In this document: positions 22,031 through 31,628 of the stretch, one piece after another
Layout: every line of letters begins with the position of its first letter
Numbering within the stretch: the first letter of the stretch is position 1
DNA from: Clostridiales bacterium
Lineage (GTDB): Bacteria; Bacillota; Clostridia; Oscillospirales; Acutalibacteraceae
DNA length: 32,879 nt
Reading direction: 5' to 3'
Assembly: GCA_021202245.1 (NCBI GenBank)
Contig: JAJQDK010000023.1
Location: forward strand, 1-32,879
Notes under the pieces: generated by a model
Seen by the model: the letters and a program-made list of their open reading frames with translations, nothing else
Database searches by the model: none
What the model was told of the DNA's origin: nothing
Program-made: the position numbers and the translations under genes

Positions 22031-23872
22031 ATGATAAAAAAATCAATCAAAGCTGCATGCAGCATGGCTTTAGGTGCTGTTGTGATATTTTCATCTGCAT
22101 TCTGTATGAATGTATCCGCTGAGGAAAGCTCTCATGCAGAACTTGTTTCAATAAAAAACATAGGCGGAAAAGTTACAGCAGTAAAGAACAGCGATGTGGA
22201 AATTGATGAAATCACACAAGAGCAGAGCAATAGGCTAAAGAAAAGCTCCTCCCTCCCATCCTATTACAACCTTGCAGAGCTGGGACTTTCAACCTCTGTC
22301 AAAAATCAAAACATCTACGGCACCTGTTGGAGCTACGGTATTTTGTCGGCTTTGGAATCAAATATAATTCTTGCGGGCAACGCAGACTCAAGCCTTGATT
22401 TGTCGGAAAAGCACCTTACGTGGTTTACCTTTAACGGACAGGACAGCAGTTCGGACACAAGCCTTTACGCCGGCGGAGATACCTTTTTATGCGACAACTC
22501 TGATTGTTATAATTACGGCGGAGATACGGTTTTTTCATTGCCGACTCTTATGAGAAGATACGGTGCCCTTGACGAAAGCAAGCTTTCATTCAGCTTTGAC
22601 AGCGATGATTATAATGTTGACGACAGCTTGAGGACAGAATCCGACATATATATTGAAAACGCTTATTATTTGGACAGCACTGCATATATTGAGTACGATT
22701 TTATGGGCAGCATCAGCGACCAAGGAACCTTAGATGAAGCCGAATTCAACGAAAGCCTCACGGCAATTAAAGAGGCCCTGATGAACACAGGCGTTGTCGA
22801 TATAGGATTGTATGTATCGGATGCGGTAACCGGCTCGGTTGACAACGATGAATATTGGAACGGAACCTACAACAGCTATTATTTTGATGCTTCCGTTACG
22901 AGCAGCAAGCGTGATAACGGCTACCGTTCAGCTAACCACGAGGTTTGTATCGTGGGCTGGGACGACAGCTTTTCCAAAGATAATTTTGAAATTCAAGCTC
23001 CCGGCGATGGTGCGTGGATTGTGAAAAACAGCTGGGACACAGATTGGGGCGACAACGGATATTTTTACTTATCTTATTATGATATAGGCTTATCCGGCAT
23101 TACCGTTTGCGTGGCTGAAAACGCAGAGTATAAATCCGACGGCACAACAGAGCATACATATGAAAACATATATCAATACGACGGTGTAGGAAACGGCTCA
23201 TATCAATTTTATGATGAAAGCGGCGACACTGTTTTGGCAGCAAATTACTTTTCCGCAAGAGGAAACGAGGTGCTTGAAGCAATAGGAATGGAATCTTTGG
23301 TTGCGGATATAACAGTAAATTATGATATTTATCTTAACCCGACCTCCTCAAAAGACCCGACCACCGGAACGCTTGCCGAAAGCGGAAGCAAGTACTGCGA
23401 GTATGGCGGCTACTACACGATACCGCTTGAAAGCTCGGTGAATCTGAGCAGCGGTGATACGTACGCTGTGGTTATTTCAATCACTTTTTCGTCTGACGGA
23501 GATTTGTATTATATGTATCCGTGCGAAATCTCGGACAGAAACGACAGCTATGTCACCATTGAATCAAACAGCGGCGAAAGCTCTATATTCTGTAACGGCA
23601 CCTGGAAAGCAATAACAAGCAACTACACTATGGACGGCTACCGGTTCGGAAACGCCTGCGTTAAAGCTTACACTAATGATACAAGTATAAAATATGATGT
23701 CAATCTCAACGGAGTAACGGATGTTTCGGATGTTACCGCCGTTCAGCAATACACGGTGGGTACAATAACATTGACATCCGAGCAAATTGAAATTGCCGAT
23801 GCAAACGGCGATAACGCTGTCAATGTTCAGGATGCAACCATTATTCAAAAATATATTGTCGGCTTAGAATAA
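22031..23872 (+). CDS. Secreted papain-like (C1) cysteine protease with C-terminal type I dockerin
   Basis: 613 residues. Signal peptide of about 30 residues (ends MNVSA-EESS). The protease domain has the oxyanion Gln in VKNQNIYGTCWSYG with catalytic Cys99, His303 in ANHEVCIVGWDD, and Asn333 in WIVKNSWDTDWGDNGYF. A beta-rich region (about 375-545) follows, then a dockerin with DVNLNGVTDVSDVTAVQQY and DANGDNAVNVQDATIIQKY. It would be exported and bound to a surface cohesin. The insertion of about 170 residues between Cys and His is large compared with papain. The ATG at 22031 has AGGCGGTG upstream; a GTG three codons earlier is less likely. Role in host or dietary protein breakdown, or in processing the dockerin complex, is inference. 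Confidence 0.92.
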   Translation: MIKKSIKAACSMALGAVVIFSSAFCMNVSAEESSHAELVSIKNIGGKVTAVKNSDVEIDEITQEQSNRLKKSSSLPSYYNLAELGLSTSVKNQNIYGTCWSYGILSALESNIILAGNADSSLDLSEKHLTWFTFNGQDSSSDTSLYAGGDTFLCDNSDCYNYGGDTVFSLPTLMRRYGALDESKLSFSFDSDDYNVDDSLRTESDIYIENAYYLDSTAYIEYDFMGSISDQGTLDEAEFNESLTAIKEALMNTGVVDIGLYVSDAVTGSVDNDEYWNGTYNSYYFDASVTSSKRDNGYRSANHEVCIVGWDDSFSKDNFEIQAPGDGAWIVKNSWDTDWGDNGYFYLSYYDIGLSGITVCVAENAEYKSDGTTEHTYENIYQYDGVGNGSYQFYDESGDTVLAANYFSARGNEVLEAIGMESLVADITVNYDIYLNPTSSKDPTTGTLAESGSKYCEYGGYYTIPLESSVNLSSGDTYAVVISITFSSDGDLYYMYPCEISDRNDSYVTIESNSGESSIFCNGTWKAITSNYTMDGYRFGNACVKAYTNDTSIKYDVNLNGVTDVSDVTAVQQYTVGTITLTSEQIEIADANGDNAVNVQDATIIQKYIVGLE

Positions 23873-23913
23873 GTTGGAAAATTAAAAATTTTTACCGTAG
23901 CATTTCATAATAA

Positions 23914-23951
23914 AAAGGTCAGAGTTTTGCAAAACTCTGACCTTTATTTTT
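23914..23951. terminator. Bidirectional terminator, papain-like gene and exonuclease gene
   Basis: AAAAAGGTCAGAGTTTTG and CAAAACTCTGACCTTT form a perfect palindromic stem with T runs after it on the plus strand and A runs before it. Confidence 0.9.
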
Positions 23952-23968
23952 AATGGAATACACCGCTG

Positions 23969-24028
23969 TTTTACTCGGAGCAAAGCACGATGAAGGCTCG
24001 CTTAGTATGGGCGGATAAGTTGTATTAA
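23969..24028 (+). repeat. Dispersed repeat, short form, overlapping the exonuclease stop codon
   Basis: TTTTACTCGGAGCAAAGCAC, then GATGAAGGCTCGCTTAG and GGGCGGATAAGTTGTATTAAG. A diverged copy of the 21945 element. The exonuclease stop (TAA on the minus strand, 24025-24027) lies in its right end, so the insertion may have set the end of that protein. Confidence 0.7.
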
Positions 24029-24897
24029 GTAGCTGTGTTTTTTGACTCGGTTTGCCGGGATTGGGGAAGAATTTTTTTCTTGACGACAACGCTGTCGTAT
24101 TTTTTCTTGAAGGAAATTTTGCCCAAAAACTTTTTTCCGCAGCTTTTACAGGTGAAATTAGCGGTAAAAAATCTGTTATGAAAGCTCCAGTCCGAAGTCT
24201 TTTTGGCCTTATTTCCACATTCATCGCAGACAAAGCGCAGCTGCTTTTTGTCGATATAGGGACTGTTGATGCTTGAAATAAAATAATTTTTGAACGTCAG
24301 CTTGCCGTAAAAATCATCGTTGTCAGCATCAACAATAAAGGGCGACAAGGAGCATACATTCGTAAAATGCAGCATACATTCAAGGCTCATTTCGGCATCG
24401 GCAAAAGCTCTGTGATGCTCTTCCTTGGAAAATTCAAGCCCAATTTTTTCTGCACACGGAAGCAAACCGAGCATTGCGGAGTCATCGTTTAAGCCAAGAC
24501 AGCTTTCACAATATTCCTGAATATTGCAATAGCGCTTTAAAAACGGAAGCTTGGTATTACCGGTATGGTAGCAATAGTTTTCGATTAAAGCCAAAATGTC
24601 GGAGGTTCCCCACGTCATCAGAACGCTGTCGCCGGAAAATTTTGTAAACTGCTCCACAACCTGCAAAAACGGCAGACCCTCGTCGTTAAGCTCTTCATTG
24701 GTAATCTTTGTAAGCTCGGAAATTTTGTTGCGCAGCTTTTTGGCAATTTGCGGTTTTACGAGCATAGAAAACTTATCAATAATACTAAAGTCATCGTCAA
24801 CCTTTACTGCGCCGAATTCAATTATTTCGCTGATATATTTGTGCGCCTGTTTGCTATATGCGCCGTTCCACTCAAGGTCAAGAATTACGTAGCTCAT
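24025..24897 (-). CDS. DEDDh 3'-5' exonuclease with C-terminal zinc ribbon
   Basis: 290 residues. The exonuclease fold (1 to about 180) has the metal-binding residues Asp7 and Glu9 in ILDLEWNGAY, Asp100 in WGTSD, and His162 and Asp167 in HHRAFADAEMS, as in the RNase T/DnaQ/KapD group. Residues about 224-253 hold CDEC and CKSC, a four-cysteine zinc ribbon, and the tail is Lys-rich (FKKKYDSVVVKKK). The substrate may be RNA or single-stranded DNA ends; the KapD-like fold and zinc ribbon lean towards RNA (inference). The ATG overlaps the TGA of typA by four bases, indicating coupled translation. Its last codons run into a dispersed repeat. Confidence 0.88.
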   Translation of the reverse strand: MSYVILDLEWNGAYSKQAHKYISEIIEFGAVKVDDDFSIIDKFSMLVKPQIAKKLRNKISELTKITNEELNDEGLPFLQVVEQFTKFSGDSVLMTWGTSDILALIENYCYHTGNTKLPFLKRYCNIQEYCESCLGLNDDSAMLGLLPCAEKIGLEFSKEEHHRAFADAEMSLECMLHFTNVCSLSPFIVDADNDDFYGKLTFKNYFISSINSPYIDKKQLRFVCDECGNKAKKTSDWSFHNRFFTANFTCKSCGKKFLGKISFKKKYDSVVVKKKILPQSRQTESKNTAT

Positions 24898-26714
24898 TTT
24901 TTGCGAAAAGCCTGTTTCATACGCTGTTCTTTTGATAAAATCTTCTTGCGCATACGAATACTTTGCGGAGTTACCTCTACAAGCTCATCATCAGCAATAA
25001 ATTCAAGGCACTGCTCAAGCGACATCTGCGTGGGCGGCGTAAGCTTAAGCGCATCATCGGAGCCGGAAGCCCGGGTGTTGGTGATATGCTTCTTTTTGCA
25101 TACGTTTACGGTGATGTCCTCGGCTTTCGGACTTGCGCCTACTATCATACCCTCGTACACCGGCACACCTGCGCCGATAAAGAGTCTGCCTCTTTCTTGT
25201 GCAGCATAAAGGCCGTAGGTTACGGTTTCTCCTGTTTCAAAGGCAATAAGAGAGCCCTGATAGCGCGTGACGATTTCACCCTTATACGGCTCGTAGCCGT
25301 CAAAAATATGATTCATAATACCGTTGCCGTTGGTGTCGGTCAAAAACTCGGGACGATATCCCATAAGACCTCTTGACGGTATTCTGAATTCAATATGAGT
25401 TGTACCGCCATCCCTTGTGCCCATATTTATAAGCTCCGCCTTGCGTGAGCCGAGCTTTTCCATCACGGCTCCTACATAGTTGTCCGGAACCTCGATAATG
25501 AGATATTCCATAGGCTCGCAGAGCTTGCCGTCAATAGTCTTGGTGATAACCTGAGGACGTGAAACCTGAAATTCATAGTTCTGGCGGCGCATAGTTTCAA
25601 TGAGGATAGAAAGATGAAGCTCACCTCTGCCCGATACTTTAAAGGTATCTGCACTGTCTGTTTCCTCAACACGAAGCGCAACATTTGTTTCAATTTCTTT
25701 AAAAAGCCTGTCACGCAGGTTGCGGGAGGTAACGTACTTGCCCTCTCTGCCGGCAAAAGGTGAATTATTTACGATAAAATTCATAGAAACGGTGGGCTCG
25801 TCAATCTTTACAAAAGGAAGCGGTTCTATGCAGTCGGGAGCGCAGATGGTTTCGCCGATATTCAAATCCTGAACACCGCTGATGCAAATAAGGTCGCCGA
25901 GCTTAGCCTCTTCACATTCCATTCTCTTTAAGTCCTCAAACTGATAGAGCTTGGCTATGCGAACATTTTGCGTTGTGCCGTCCGTATGGCACAAAACGGC
26001 GTTTTGCCCGTTCTTTACAGTGCCTCTTTCAACTCTGCCGATGCCTATCTTGCCGACGAATTGATCGGAGTCAATGTTTGAAATTAAAATCTGAAGTCCT
26101 CCGTCAAGCTCACCCTGCGGAGCGGGAATTTCGTTGACAATGGCATCAAATAACGGCTTCATATCGGTTCCTGTTTCGTGGTAATCGGTGCTTGCGTAGC
26201 CGTCACGAGCCGAAGCATAAATAACGGGGAATTCAAGCTGATCCTCGTCTACTCCGAGCTCAATAAACAAATCAAGGACTTCATCTATAACCTCCTCGGG
26301 ACGGGCGCCGGGACGGTCAATTTTATTTAAAACCACGAGCGGTTTTTTGCCGAGTCCGAGAGCTTTTTTCAAAACAAATCTTGTTTGGGGCATACAGCCC
26401 TCAAAAGCGTCAACAAGCAGAACAACTCCGTCAACCATCTGCAAAATACGCTCAACCTCACCGCCGAAATCGGCATGTCCGGGAGTATCTACAATGTTGA
26501 TTTTAATTCCGTTATACATAACCGCAGTCGGCTTTGAAAGGATGGTAATTCCCCTCTCTCTTTCAAGGTCGTTGGAGTCCATAACCCTTTCTTCAACGGT
26601 TTCATTCTCTCGGAATATACCGCTCTGCTTCAAAAGCTGATCAACCAAGGTGGTTTTGCCGTGGTCAACGTGAGCTATAATTGCGATATTTCTTAAATCT
26701 TCTCTTACGTCCAT
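24894..26714 (-). CDS. typA: Translational GTPase TypA/BipA
   Basis: 606 residues, normal length. A ribosome-associated GTPase that helps 50S assembly and translation under stress or cold. The G domain has HVDHGKTTL (16-24), RGITI, DTPGHADF and NKIDRPGARP; EF-G-like domains II, III and V follow (for example the GRGELHLSILIETMRR segment) and the BipA-specific C-terminal region ends in KKILSKEQRMKQAFRKK. It lies 3' of a good promoter and is cotranscribed with the exonuclease gene. Confidence 0.97.
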   Translation of the reverse strand: MDVREDLRNIAIIAHVDHGKTTLVDQLLKQSGIFRENETVEERVMDSNDLERERGITILSKPTAVMYNGIKINIVDTPGHADFGGEVERILQMVDGVVLLVDAFEGCMPQTRFVLKKALGLGKKPLVVLNKIDRPGARPEEVIDEVLDLFIELGVDEDQLEFPVIYASARDGYASTDYHETGTDMKPLFDAIVNEIPAPQGELDGGLQILISNIDSDQFVGKIGIGRVERGTVKNGQNAVLCHTDGTTQNVRIAKLYQFEDLKRMECEEAKLGDLICISGVQDLNIGETICAPDCIEPLPFVKIDEPTVSMNFIVNNSPFAGREGKYVTSRNLRDRLFKEIETNVALRVEETDSADTFKVSGRGELHLSILIETMRRQNYEFQVSRPQVITKTIDGKLCEPMEYLIIEVPDNYVGAVMEKLGSRKAELINMGTRDGGTTHIEFRIPSRGLMGYRPEFLTDTNGNGIMNHIFDGYEPYKGEIVTRYQGSLIAFETGETVTYGLYAAQERGRLFIGAGVPVYEGMIVGASPKAEDITVNVCKKKHITNTRASGSDDALKLTPPTQMSLEQCLEFIADDELVEVTPQSIRMRKKILSKEQRMKQAFRKK

Positions 26715-26787
26715 AATATCCCCCTAATTGAAAATTTCAAATATTATTATTTCAGTTAAATATCAGCATACATCGCATACATTAAAT

Positions 26788-26816
26788 ATTATAGCACTTA
26801 TAACATAAAAATTCAA
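26788..26816 (-). promoter_or_regulatory. Promoter of typA and the exonuclease gene
   Basis: On the minus strand TTGAAT (26811-26816), 17 bases, TATAAT (26788-26793). Confidence 0.75.
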
Positions 26817-26930
26817 TTTATAATTTTCATTACCTTTTGCCTATAATGCGACATATTTTATTACATTTTTCCAATATGACGGAAAATCTTTAAAAAATTT
26901 CATTTTTTGCGATATTCAGGCGATTTTTGC

Positions 26931-26959
26931 TTTACAATATTACGAGATTGTTATATAAT
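26931..26959 (+). promoter_or_regulatory. Promoter of acn-icd-rex
   Basis: TTTACA (26931-26936), 17 bases, TATAAT (26954-26959). A start near 26966 leaves a leader of about 50 bases. Confidence 0.82.
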
Positions 26960-26965
26960 TAACAT
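26948..26965. promoter_or_regulatory. Rex-box-like operator overlapping the -10 element
   Basis: TTGTTATATAATTAACAT matches TTGTTAA-N4-TTAACAA at 12 of 14 fixed positions and contains the whole -10 box. Rex, encoded by the last gene of the operon, should bind here when NADH is low and block RNA polymerase. Confidence 0.75.
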
Positions 26966-27017
26966 AGTTATTTTGTCTCTGATAAAATATCTATCTTTAA
27001 TATACGGAGGTATTTTT

Positions 27018-28949
27018 ATGGGCTACACGATTGCACAGAAAATCATCAAAGAGCATCTTGTAAGCGGAGAAATGACTGTCGGCAACGACATCGGTCTTAA
27101 GATTGACCAAACGCTTACACAGGATGCCACGGGAACTATGGCTTATATTGAATACGAGGCCATGGGCATCCCCCGTGTAAAAACCGAAAAAAGTGTTGCG
27201 TACATTGACCACAACACGCTTCAGACAGGTTTTGAAAATGCTGACGACCACAGATTTATTCAGTCTGTCTGCAAAAAGCACGGAATTTATTTTTCAAGAC
27301 CGGGCAACGGCATTTGCCATCAGGTACATCTTGAAAGATTCGGAAAGCCGGGCAAAACCTTAATCGGTTCCGACAGTCACACTCCCACCGGAGGCGGCAT
27401 AGGTATGCTGGCTATAGGCGCAGGCGGACTTGACGTTGCGGTAGCAATGGGCGGCGGCGCTTATTATATAACAATGCCTAAAATGGTAAGGGTTAATCTT
27501 ACCGGCAAGCTCAGCCCGTGGGTTTCCGCAAAGGATATTATTCTTGCAGTTCTCCGAGTTATGAGCGTTAAGGGCGGAGTCGGCAAAATTGTTGAATACG
27601 GTGGCGACGGCGTTAAAACTCTCACCGTTCCCGAACGTGCAACTATTACAAATATGGGCGCTGAGCTCGGCGCAACAACCTCTATCTTCCCTGCCGACGA
27701 AACCACAAGAGAGTTCCTTAAGGCGCAGGGCCGTGAGGAGGACTACACAGAGCTTAAGGCAGACGATGATGCGGTGTATGACGAGGTTATTGAAATAAAT
27801 CTCTCTGAGCTTGAGCCTCTTGCAGCCTGCCCCCATTCTCCCGATAACGTAAAGCCGATTAAAGAGCTTGAGGGTCAAAAGATTGATCAGGTTTGCATCG
27901 GCTCCTGTACAAATTCAAGCTATCTCGATATGATGAGAGTTGCCCATATTCTCAAGGGCAAAAAGGTTGCCGACAACGTATCTCTTGCCATTGCTCCCGG
28001 AAGCAAGCAGGTGTTTAATATGCTTGCGCTCAACGGCGCACTCGGCGATATGATTGCAGCCGGCGCAAGAATTCTTGAAAGCGCCTGCGGCCCCTGCATA
28101 GGTATGGGACAATCTCCAAACAGCAAGGGCATTTCCCTGAGAACCTTCAACCGCAATTTTGAGGGCAGAAGCGGCACGGCAGACGGTCAGATTTATCTGG
28201 TATCTCCCGAAACAGCGGCTGTGTCGGCTCTCACCGGCGTATTCACCGACCCGAGATCTCTCGGCGATGCTGCTGACATTGAAATGCCTGAAAAGTTCCT
28301 TATCAATGACAATATGGTTATTGACCCGGCTCCCGTTGAAGAAATGGACAGCATTGAGGTACTCAGAGGACCGAACATCAAAAATTATCCCGAAACCAAT
28401 CCTCTCACGGAGTCTGTAGAGGCTTCATGCTCGCTGAAGGTAGGCGACAACATCACCACCGACCACATTATGCCTGCCGGAGCAAAAATCCTTCCGCTCC
28501 GTTCAAATATCCCGAAAATTTCGGAATACTGCTTTACGGTATGCGACAAGGACTTCCCTCAAAGAGCGAAAACTCTGGGCAAGAGCATTATCGTAGGCGG
28601 CGAAAACTACGGTCAGGGCTCCTCAAGAGAGCATGCGGCGCTCGCTCCTCTTTATCTGGGCGTAAAGGCTGTGCTTGTTAAGAGCTTTGCACGTATTCAC
28701 AGAAGCAACCTCATCAACGCCGGTATTCTTCCGCTTACATTTGCAGATGCCGGGGATTACGATAAAATCAAGCTCGGCGATATGCTTGAGCTTCCCAAGG
28801 TAAAGGAAGAAATTTCAAACGGCAGCGACGTTACGGTTGTAAACAAAACCACAGGAGATACATTCACCGCAAAATGCGAGCTTTCAGACAGAACAAGAGC
28901 AATAATCCTCGCAGGCGGTCTGCTTGACTACACAAAGGAGAACAGCTGA
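27018..28949 (+). CDS. Aconitate hydratase (Aquifex-type, about 640 residues)
   Basis: 643 residues. Interconverts citrate and isocitrate with a 4Fe-4S cluster. The cluster cysteines are in [11 protein letters not shown] and [31 protein letters not shown] and [15 protein letters not shown] in the C-terminal swivel domain are substrate-binding motifs. The length and sequence fit the shorter putative aconitase family related to LeuC/LeuD fusions, not the 850-900 residue AcnA or AcnB. The ATG at 27018 is preceded by GGAGG seven bases away; the frame also opens at 26907 but that part spans the promoter. Cotranscribed with icd (one-base gap) and rex, so it feeds 2-oxoglutarate synthesis. Confidence 0.94.
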   Translation: MGYTIAQKIIKEHLVSGEMTVGNDIGLKIDQTLTQDATGTMAYIEYEAMGIPRVKTEKSVAYIDHNTLQTGFENADDHRFIQSVCKKHGIYFSRPGNGICHQVHLERFGKPGKTLIGSDSHTPTGGGIGMLAIGAGGLDVAVAMGGGAYYITMPKMVRVNLTGKLSPWVSAKDIILAVLRVMSVKGGVGKIVEYGGDGVKTLTVPERATITNMGAELGATTSIFPADETTREFLKAQGREEDYTELKADDDAVYDEVIEINLSELEPLAACPHSPDNVKPIKELEGQKIDQVCIGSCTNSSYLDMMRVAHILKGKKVADNVSLAIAPGSKQVFNMLALNGALGDMIAAGARILESACGPCIGMGQSPNSKGISLRTFNRNFEGRSGTADGQIYLVSPETAAVSALTGVFTDPRSLGDAADIEMPEKFLINDNMVIDPAPVEEMDSIEVLRGPNIKNYPETNPLTESVEASCSLKVGDNITTDHIMPAGAKILPLRSNIPKISEYCFTVCDKDFPQRAKTLGKSIIVGGENYGQGSSREHAALAPLYLGVKAVLVKSFARIHRSNLINAGILPLTFADAGDYDKIKLGDMLELPKVKEEISNGSDVTVVNKTTGDTFTAKCELSDRTRAIILAGGLLDYTKENS

Positions 28950-28950
28950 T

Positions 28951-30159
28951 ATGGATAAAATTAAAATGACTACGCCCCTCGTTGAGATGGACGGCGACGA
29001 AATGACGCGGGTAATCTGGCAGCAGATTAAAGACATTCTCATTCTTCCCTATGTTGACCTCAAAAGCGAGTACTACGACCTCGGTCTTGAGCACAGAAAC
29101 GAAACCGACGATCAGGTAACGATTGACAGCGCAAACGCCACCAAAAAGTACGGTGTTGCCGTAAAATGCGCCACAATCACTCCCAATGCGGCAAGAATGG
29201 ATGAATATAACCTCAAAAAGATGTGGAAGTCGCCCAACGGCACCATCCGTGCAATTCTTGACGGTACGGTATTCAGAAGCCCCATCCTTGTTAAGGGCAT
29301 CACCCCCTACATTCCCACCTGGAAAAAGCCCATCTGCATTGCCCGTCACGCTTACGGCGATGTTTACAAAAATACCGAAATGAGCGTTAAGGGCGGCAGC
29401 AAGGCTGAGCTTTGCGTAACAAAGCCCGACGGCAGCGAAGAAAGAAGCCTTATCTACGACTTCACCTCCGACGGCGTAATCCAGGGTATGCACAATATTG
29501 ACAAGAGCATCTCCTCGTTTGCACGCTCCTGCTTTAACTATGCGCTCGACCAAAAGCTTGACGTTTGGTTTGCCACAAAGGACACCATCAGCAAAACCTA
29601 CGATCACAGATTCAAGGATATTTTTGCCGAGGTATTTGAAGCAGAGTACAAGGACAAATTTGAAGAGGCAGGCATTACATACTTCTACACCCTGATTGAC
29701 GATGCAGTTGCTCGTGTAATCCGCAGCGAGGGCGGTTATATGTGGGCTTGCAAAAACTACGACGGCGACGTTATGAGCGATATGATTGCCACAGCCTTCG
29801 GCTCGCTTGCAATGATGACAAGCGTTCTTGTTTCACCCGACGGCATCTATGAATATGAGGCCGCTCACGGCACGGTTCAGCGCCACTACTACAAATACCT
29901 CAAGGGCGAGGAAACCTCCACCAACTCGGTTGCCACTCTGTTTGCGTGGACAGGTGCGCTCAGAAAGCGCGGAGAGCTTGACAAGCTGCCGCAGCTGATG
30001 AGCTTTGCAGATAAGCTTGAAAAAGCCACCATTCAAACTATTGAGGACGGCGTAATGACCGGTGACCTCTATGCTATATCTACACTTGAAAACAAAACCA
30101 AGGTAAACACCGAGGACTTCCTCAAGGCTATTGACGAGCGCCTTGCAGCTTCACTTTGA
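28951..30159 (+). CDS. icd: NADP-dependent isocitrate dehydrogenase (eukaryotic-type)
   Basis: 402 residues. Oxidises isocitrate to 2-oxoglutarate and CO2 with NADP+. [16 protein letters not shown] at the start, [26 protein letters not shown] and [23 protein letters not shown], with Asp-containing DDAVARV, are those of the homodimeric eukaryotic-like class found in many anaerobes. The ATG at 28951 follows the aconitase stop by one base and has AAAGGAG nearby; the frame opens 27 bases earlier but inside the previous gene. Together with aconitase it forms the oxidative branch to glutamate. Confidence 0.95.
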   Translation: MDKIKMTTPLVEMDGDEMTRVIWQQIKDILILPYVDLKSEYYDLGLEHRNETDDQVTIDSANATKKYGVAVKCATITPNAARMDEYNLKKMWKSPNGTIRAILDGTVFRSPILVKGITPYIPTWKKPICIARHAYGDVYKNTEMSVKGGSKAELCVTKPDGSEERSLIYDFTSDGVIQGMHNIDKSISSFARSCFNYALDQKLDVWFATKDTISKTYDHRFKDIFAEVFEAEYKDKFEEAGITYFYTLIDDAVARVIRSEGGYMWACKNYDGDVMSDMIATAFGSLAMMTSVLVSPDGIYEYEAAHGTVQRHYYKYLKGEETSTNSVATLFAWTGALRKRGELDKLPQLMSFADKLEKATIQTIEDGVMTGDLYAISTLENKTKVNTEDFLKAIDERLAASL

Positions 30160-30195
30160 TTTTGTATTCGTAATTAAAAAGGAGCAAATTGAGTA

Positions 30196-30831
30196 ATGTC
30201 AAAGAATGACAGTATTTCAATGTCGGTTATCAGGCGATTGCCGAGATATTACCGCTTTTTATCAGAGCTTAACGAGCAAAAGATTGATAAAATTTCATCT
30301 ACCAAGCTTGCGCAGATTATGAACGTCACCGCTTCTCAGGTCAGGCAGGATTTAAACTGCTTCGGCGGCTTCGGTCAGCAGGGCTACGGCTACAGCGTGA
30401 GTCAGCTCAAGGATGAAATCAAAAACATTTTGGGGCTGAACAACAACTACCAAGCCATTTTAATCGGCGTGGGCAACCTCGGCAAAGCGGTGGCGCTGCA
30501 TATGAACTTTGAACGGCTGGGGTTTGACCTGATTGCCTGCTTTGACAGCAACGAAGAAAAGGTCGGCAGCCGGCTCAACAACCTGACGGTTATGCCCGAC
30601 AGCGAGATTGAGGAATTTTGCAAAAGCAGCAGCATTGACACAGCGTTTATGTGTATTCCCCGAACAAGCGTAGAAAATGTGCTTGACAAGCTGTATGCGC
30701 TCGGAATAAAAAGCTACTGGAATTTCAGCCATTACGACATCAGCGCACGCTACGGCGATACAATCGTTGAAAATGTTCATCTGAGCGACAATCTTATGAC
30801 TCTCAGCTACAGAATGAACAACAGCAAATAG
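30196..30831 (+). CDS. rex: Redox-sensing transcriptional repressor Rex
   Basis: 211 residues. Senses the NADH/NAD+ ratio. An N-terminal winged helix (SVIRRLPRYYRFLSEL to QVRQDLNCFGGFGQQGYGY) binds DNA and a Rossmann domain (GVGNLGKAV at about 92-100, then CFDSN) binds NAD(H). It releases DNA when NADH is high. It is the last gene of acn-icd-rex, with AAAGGAG upstream, and a Rex-box-like site covers the operon promoter, so autoregulation is likely. A second similar site is in the marR leader. Confidence 0.96.
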   Translation: MSKNDSISMSVIRRLPRYYRFLSELNEQKIDKISSTKLAQIMNVTASQVRQDLNCFGGFGQQGYGYSVSQLKDEIKNILGLNNNYQAILIGVGNLGKAVALHMNFERLGFDLIACFDSNEEKVGSRLNNLTVMPDSEIEEFCKSSSIDTAFMCIPRTSVENVLDKLYALGIKSYWNFSHYDISARYGDTIVENVHLSDNLMTLSYRMNNSK

Positions 30832-30856
30832 CCTGCCGCTTATACCTAAAACAGCT

Positions 30857-30887
30857 CTCCCCTCTTGAATTTCAAGAGGGGAGTTTT
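30857..30887 (+). terminator. Terminator of acn-icd-rex
   Basis: CTCCCCTCTTGAA and TTCAAGAGGGGAG form a perfect 13-bp stem followed by TTTT, 26 bases after the rex stop. Confidence 0.9.
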
Positions 30888-30903
30888 GTCGTTATTTTAT
30901 TTT

Positions 30904-31614
30904 TCAACCGCGCACCATAGCGTCACGGGCAAGAAGGGCGGCTGATGGGTCGGTGTTGCAGGTGAGGATATAAAACCTTGAGCAGGCGATAAGGTCATCA
31001 AAATTTTTCAGCATATCGCTTGCGCCCTGCTCGCAGTTCGGGTAGGTCGTGCCGTGATAAAGCCCGGCGACAATTTCCCCGGTGTCGGCAGGTCGGATTG
31101 AGTTCTCCTCTCCCCGCCGCACAAAGGCAATTCCGCCCAGCGGAGCGCTCTCGTTGAGGGCAATCCCGCTGCCGCCGTCAAAGGGCGTGCCGTACACCCT
31201 TGCGCCGTCTTGGGCGAGTCTGATTACCGGCTTGTCGTCATTGATAATCCTCACGTTGTCGCTGCCGAAAGCCTCAATCCACAGCCGGGTATGAGTTGAC
31301 TTGCCCACCCCCGAAGCGGCAGAGAACAAATAAGCCCTGCCCCCGTAGATTATCGCAGAGGAATGAAGCAGCACAGCGTGGAATTTGACAGCCTTGGCGG
31401 CAAAAATCGAAGCGTAGGCATACTCCTCCACGCCGCCGGGGTCAACGGCGGAGTTCATTTTGCGGCTGAGCATATTAAAATATTTGTCGGTCATTTGCAT
31501 CGCAAAATCCGCCCTGCCGCCGCCGTTGTACTCAAAGGGCTTTGAAAGCCGTTTCAGCTTGTCATATTTGGGAGCGTATTCAACAATCAGCTCCGCAATT
31601 TTATATTTAGGCAA
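30904..31614 (-). CDS. HprK-like P-loop protein of unknown function
   Basis: 236 residues from the chosen start. It resembles the C-terminal kinase domain of HPr kinase: a preceding VLLHSSAIIYGGRAYLFSA strand pair, Walker A SAASGVGKSTHT, then RIINDDKPVIRL in the Walker B region and GTPFDGGSG. The HPr-binding N-terminal half and the HprK signature sequence are not seen, so it is not HprK itself. Related proteins are known in peptide-modification gene clusters, usually with PqqD-like and radical SAM genes; none is here. The start is uncertain: TTG at 31614 has GGAGG five bases upstream and follows the LRR gene stop by 14 bases; TTG at 31632 would overlap it by four bases. Likely cotranscribed with the LRR dockerin gene. 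Confidence 0.75.
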   Translation of the reverse strand: MPKYKIAELIVEYAPKYDKLKRLSKPFEYNGGGRADFAMQMTDKYFNMLSRKMNSAVDPGGVEEYAYASIFAAKAVKFHAVLLHSSAIIYGGRAYLFSAASGVGKSTHTRLWIEAFGSDNVRIINDDKPVIRLAQDGARVYGTPFDGGSGIALNESAPLGGIAFVRRGEENSIRPADTGEIVAGLYHGTTYPNCEQGASDMLKNFDDLIACSRFYILTCNTDPSAALLARDAMVRG

Positions 31615-31628
31615 AATTACCTCCAGCG

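Larger units (their letters stand above)
26715..27017. other. Divergent spacer between typA and the acn-icd-rex operon
   Basis: 303 bases, about 75-80% AT, no gene. It holds the minus-strand typA promoter and the plus-strand acn promoter with a Rex-box-like operator; nothing else was recognised between them. Confidence 0.8.

Noticed and set aside
24025-24897. Toxin or defence nuclease
   Set aside because: The DEDDh exonuclease is coupled to typA, a housekeeping gene, and has no antitoxin or defence neighbours.
26907-27017. Upstream extension of aconitase
   Set aside because: It would translate the promoter and operator; GGAGG and ATG at 27018 agree with the family start.
28864-29607. 247-codon minus-strand frame, and a similar one at 27360-27878
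   Set aside because: Both are antisense to the aconitase and isocitrate dehydrogenase genes, which are unmistakable. Long antisense frames are expected in these codon-biased genes.
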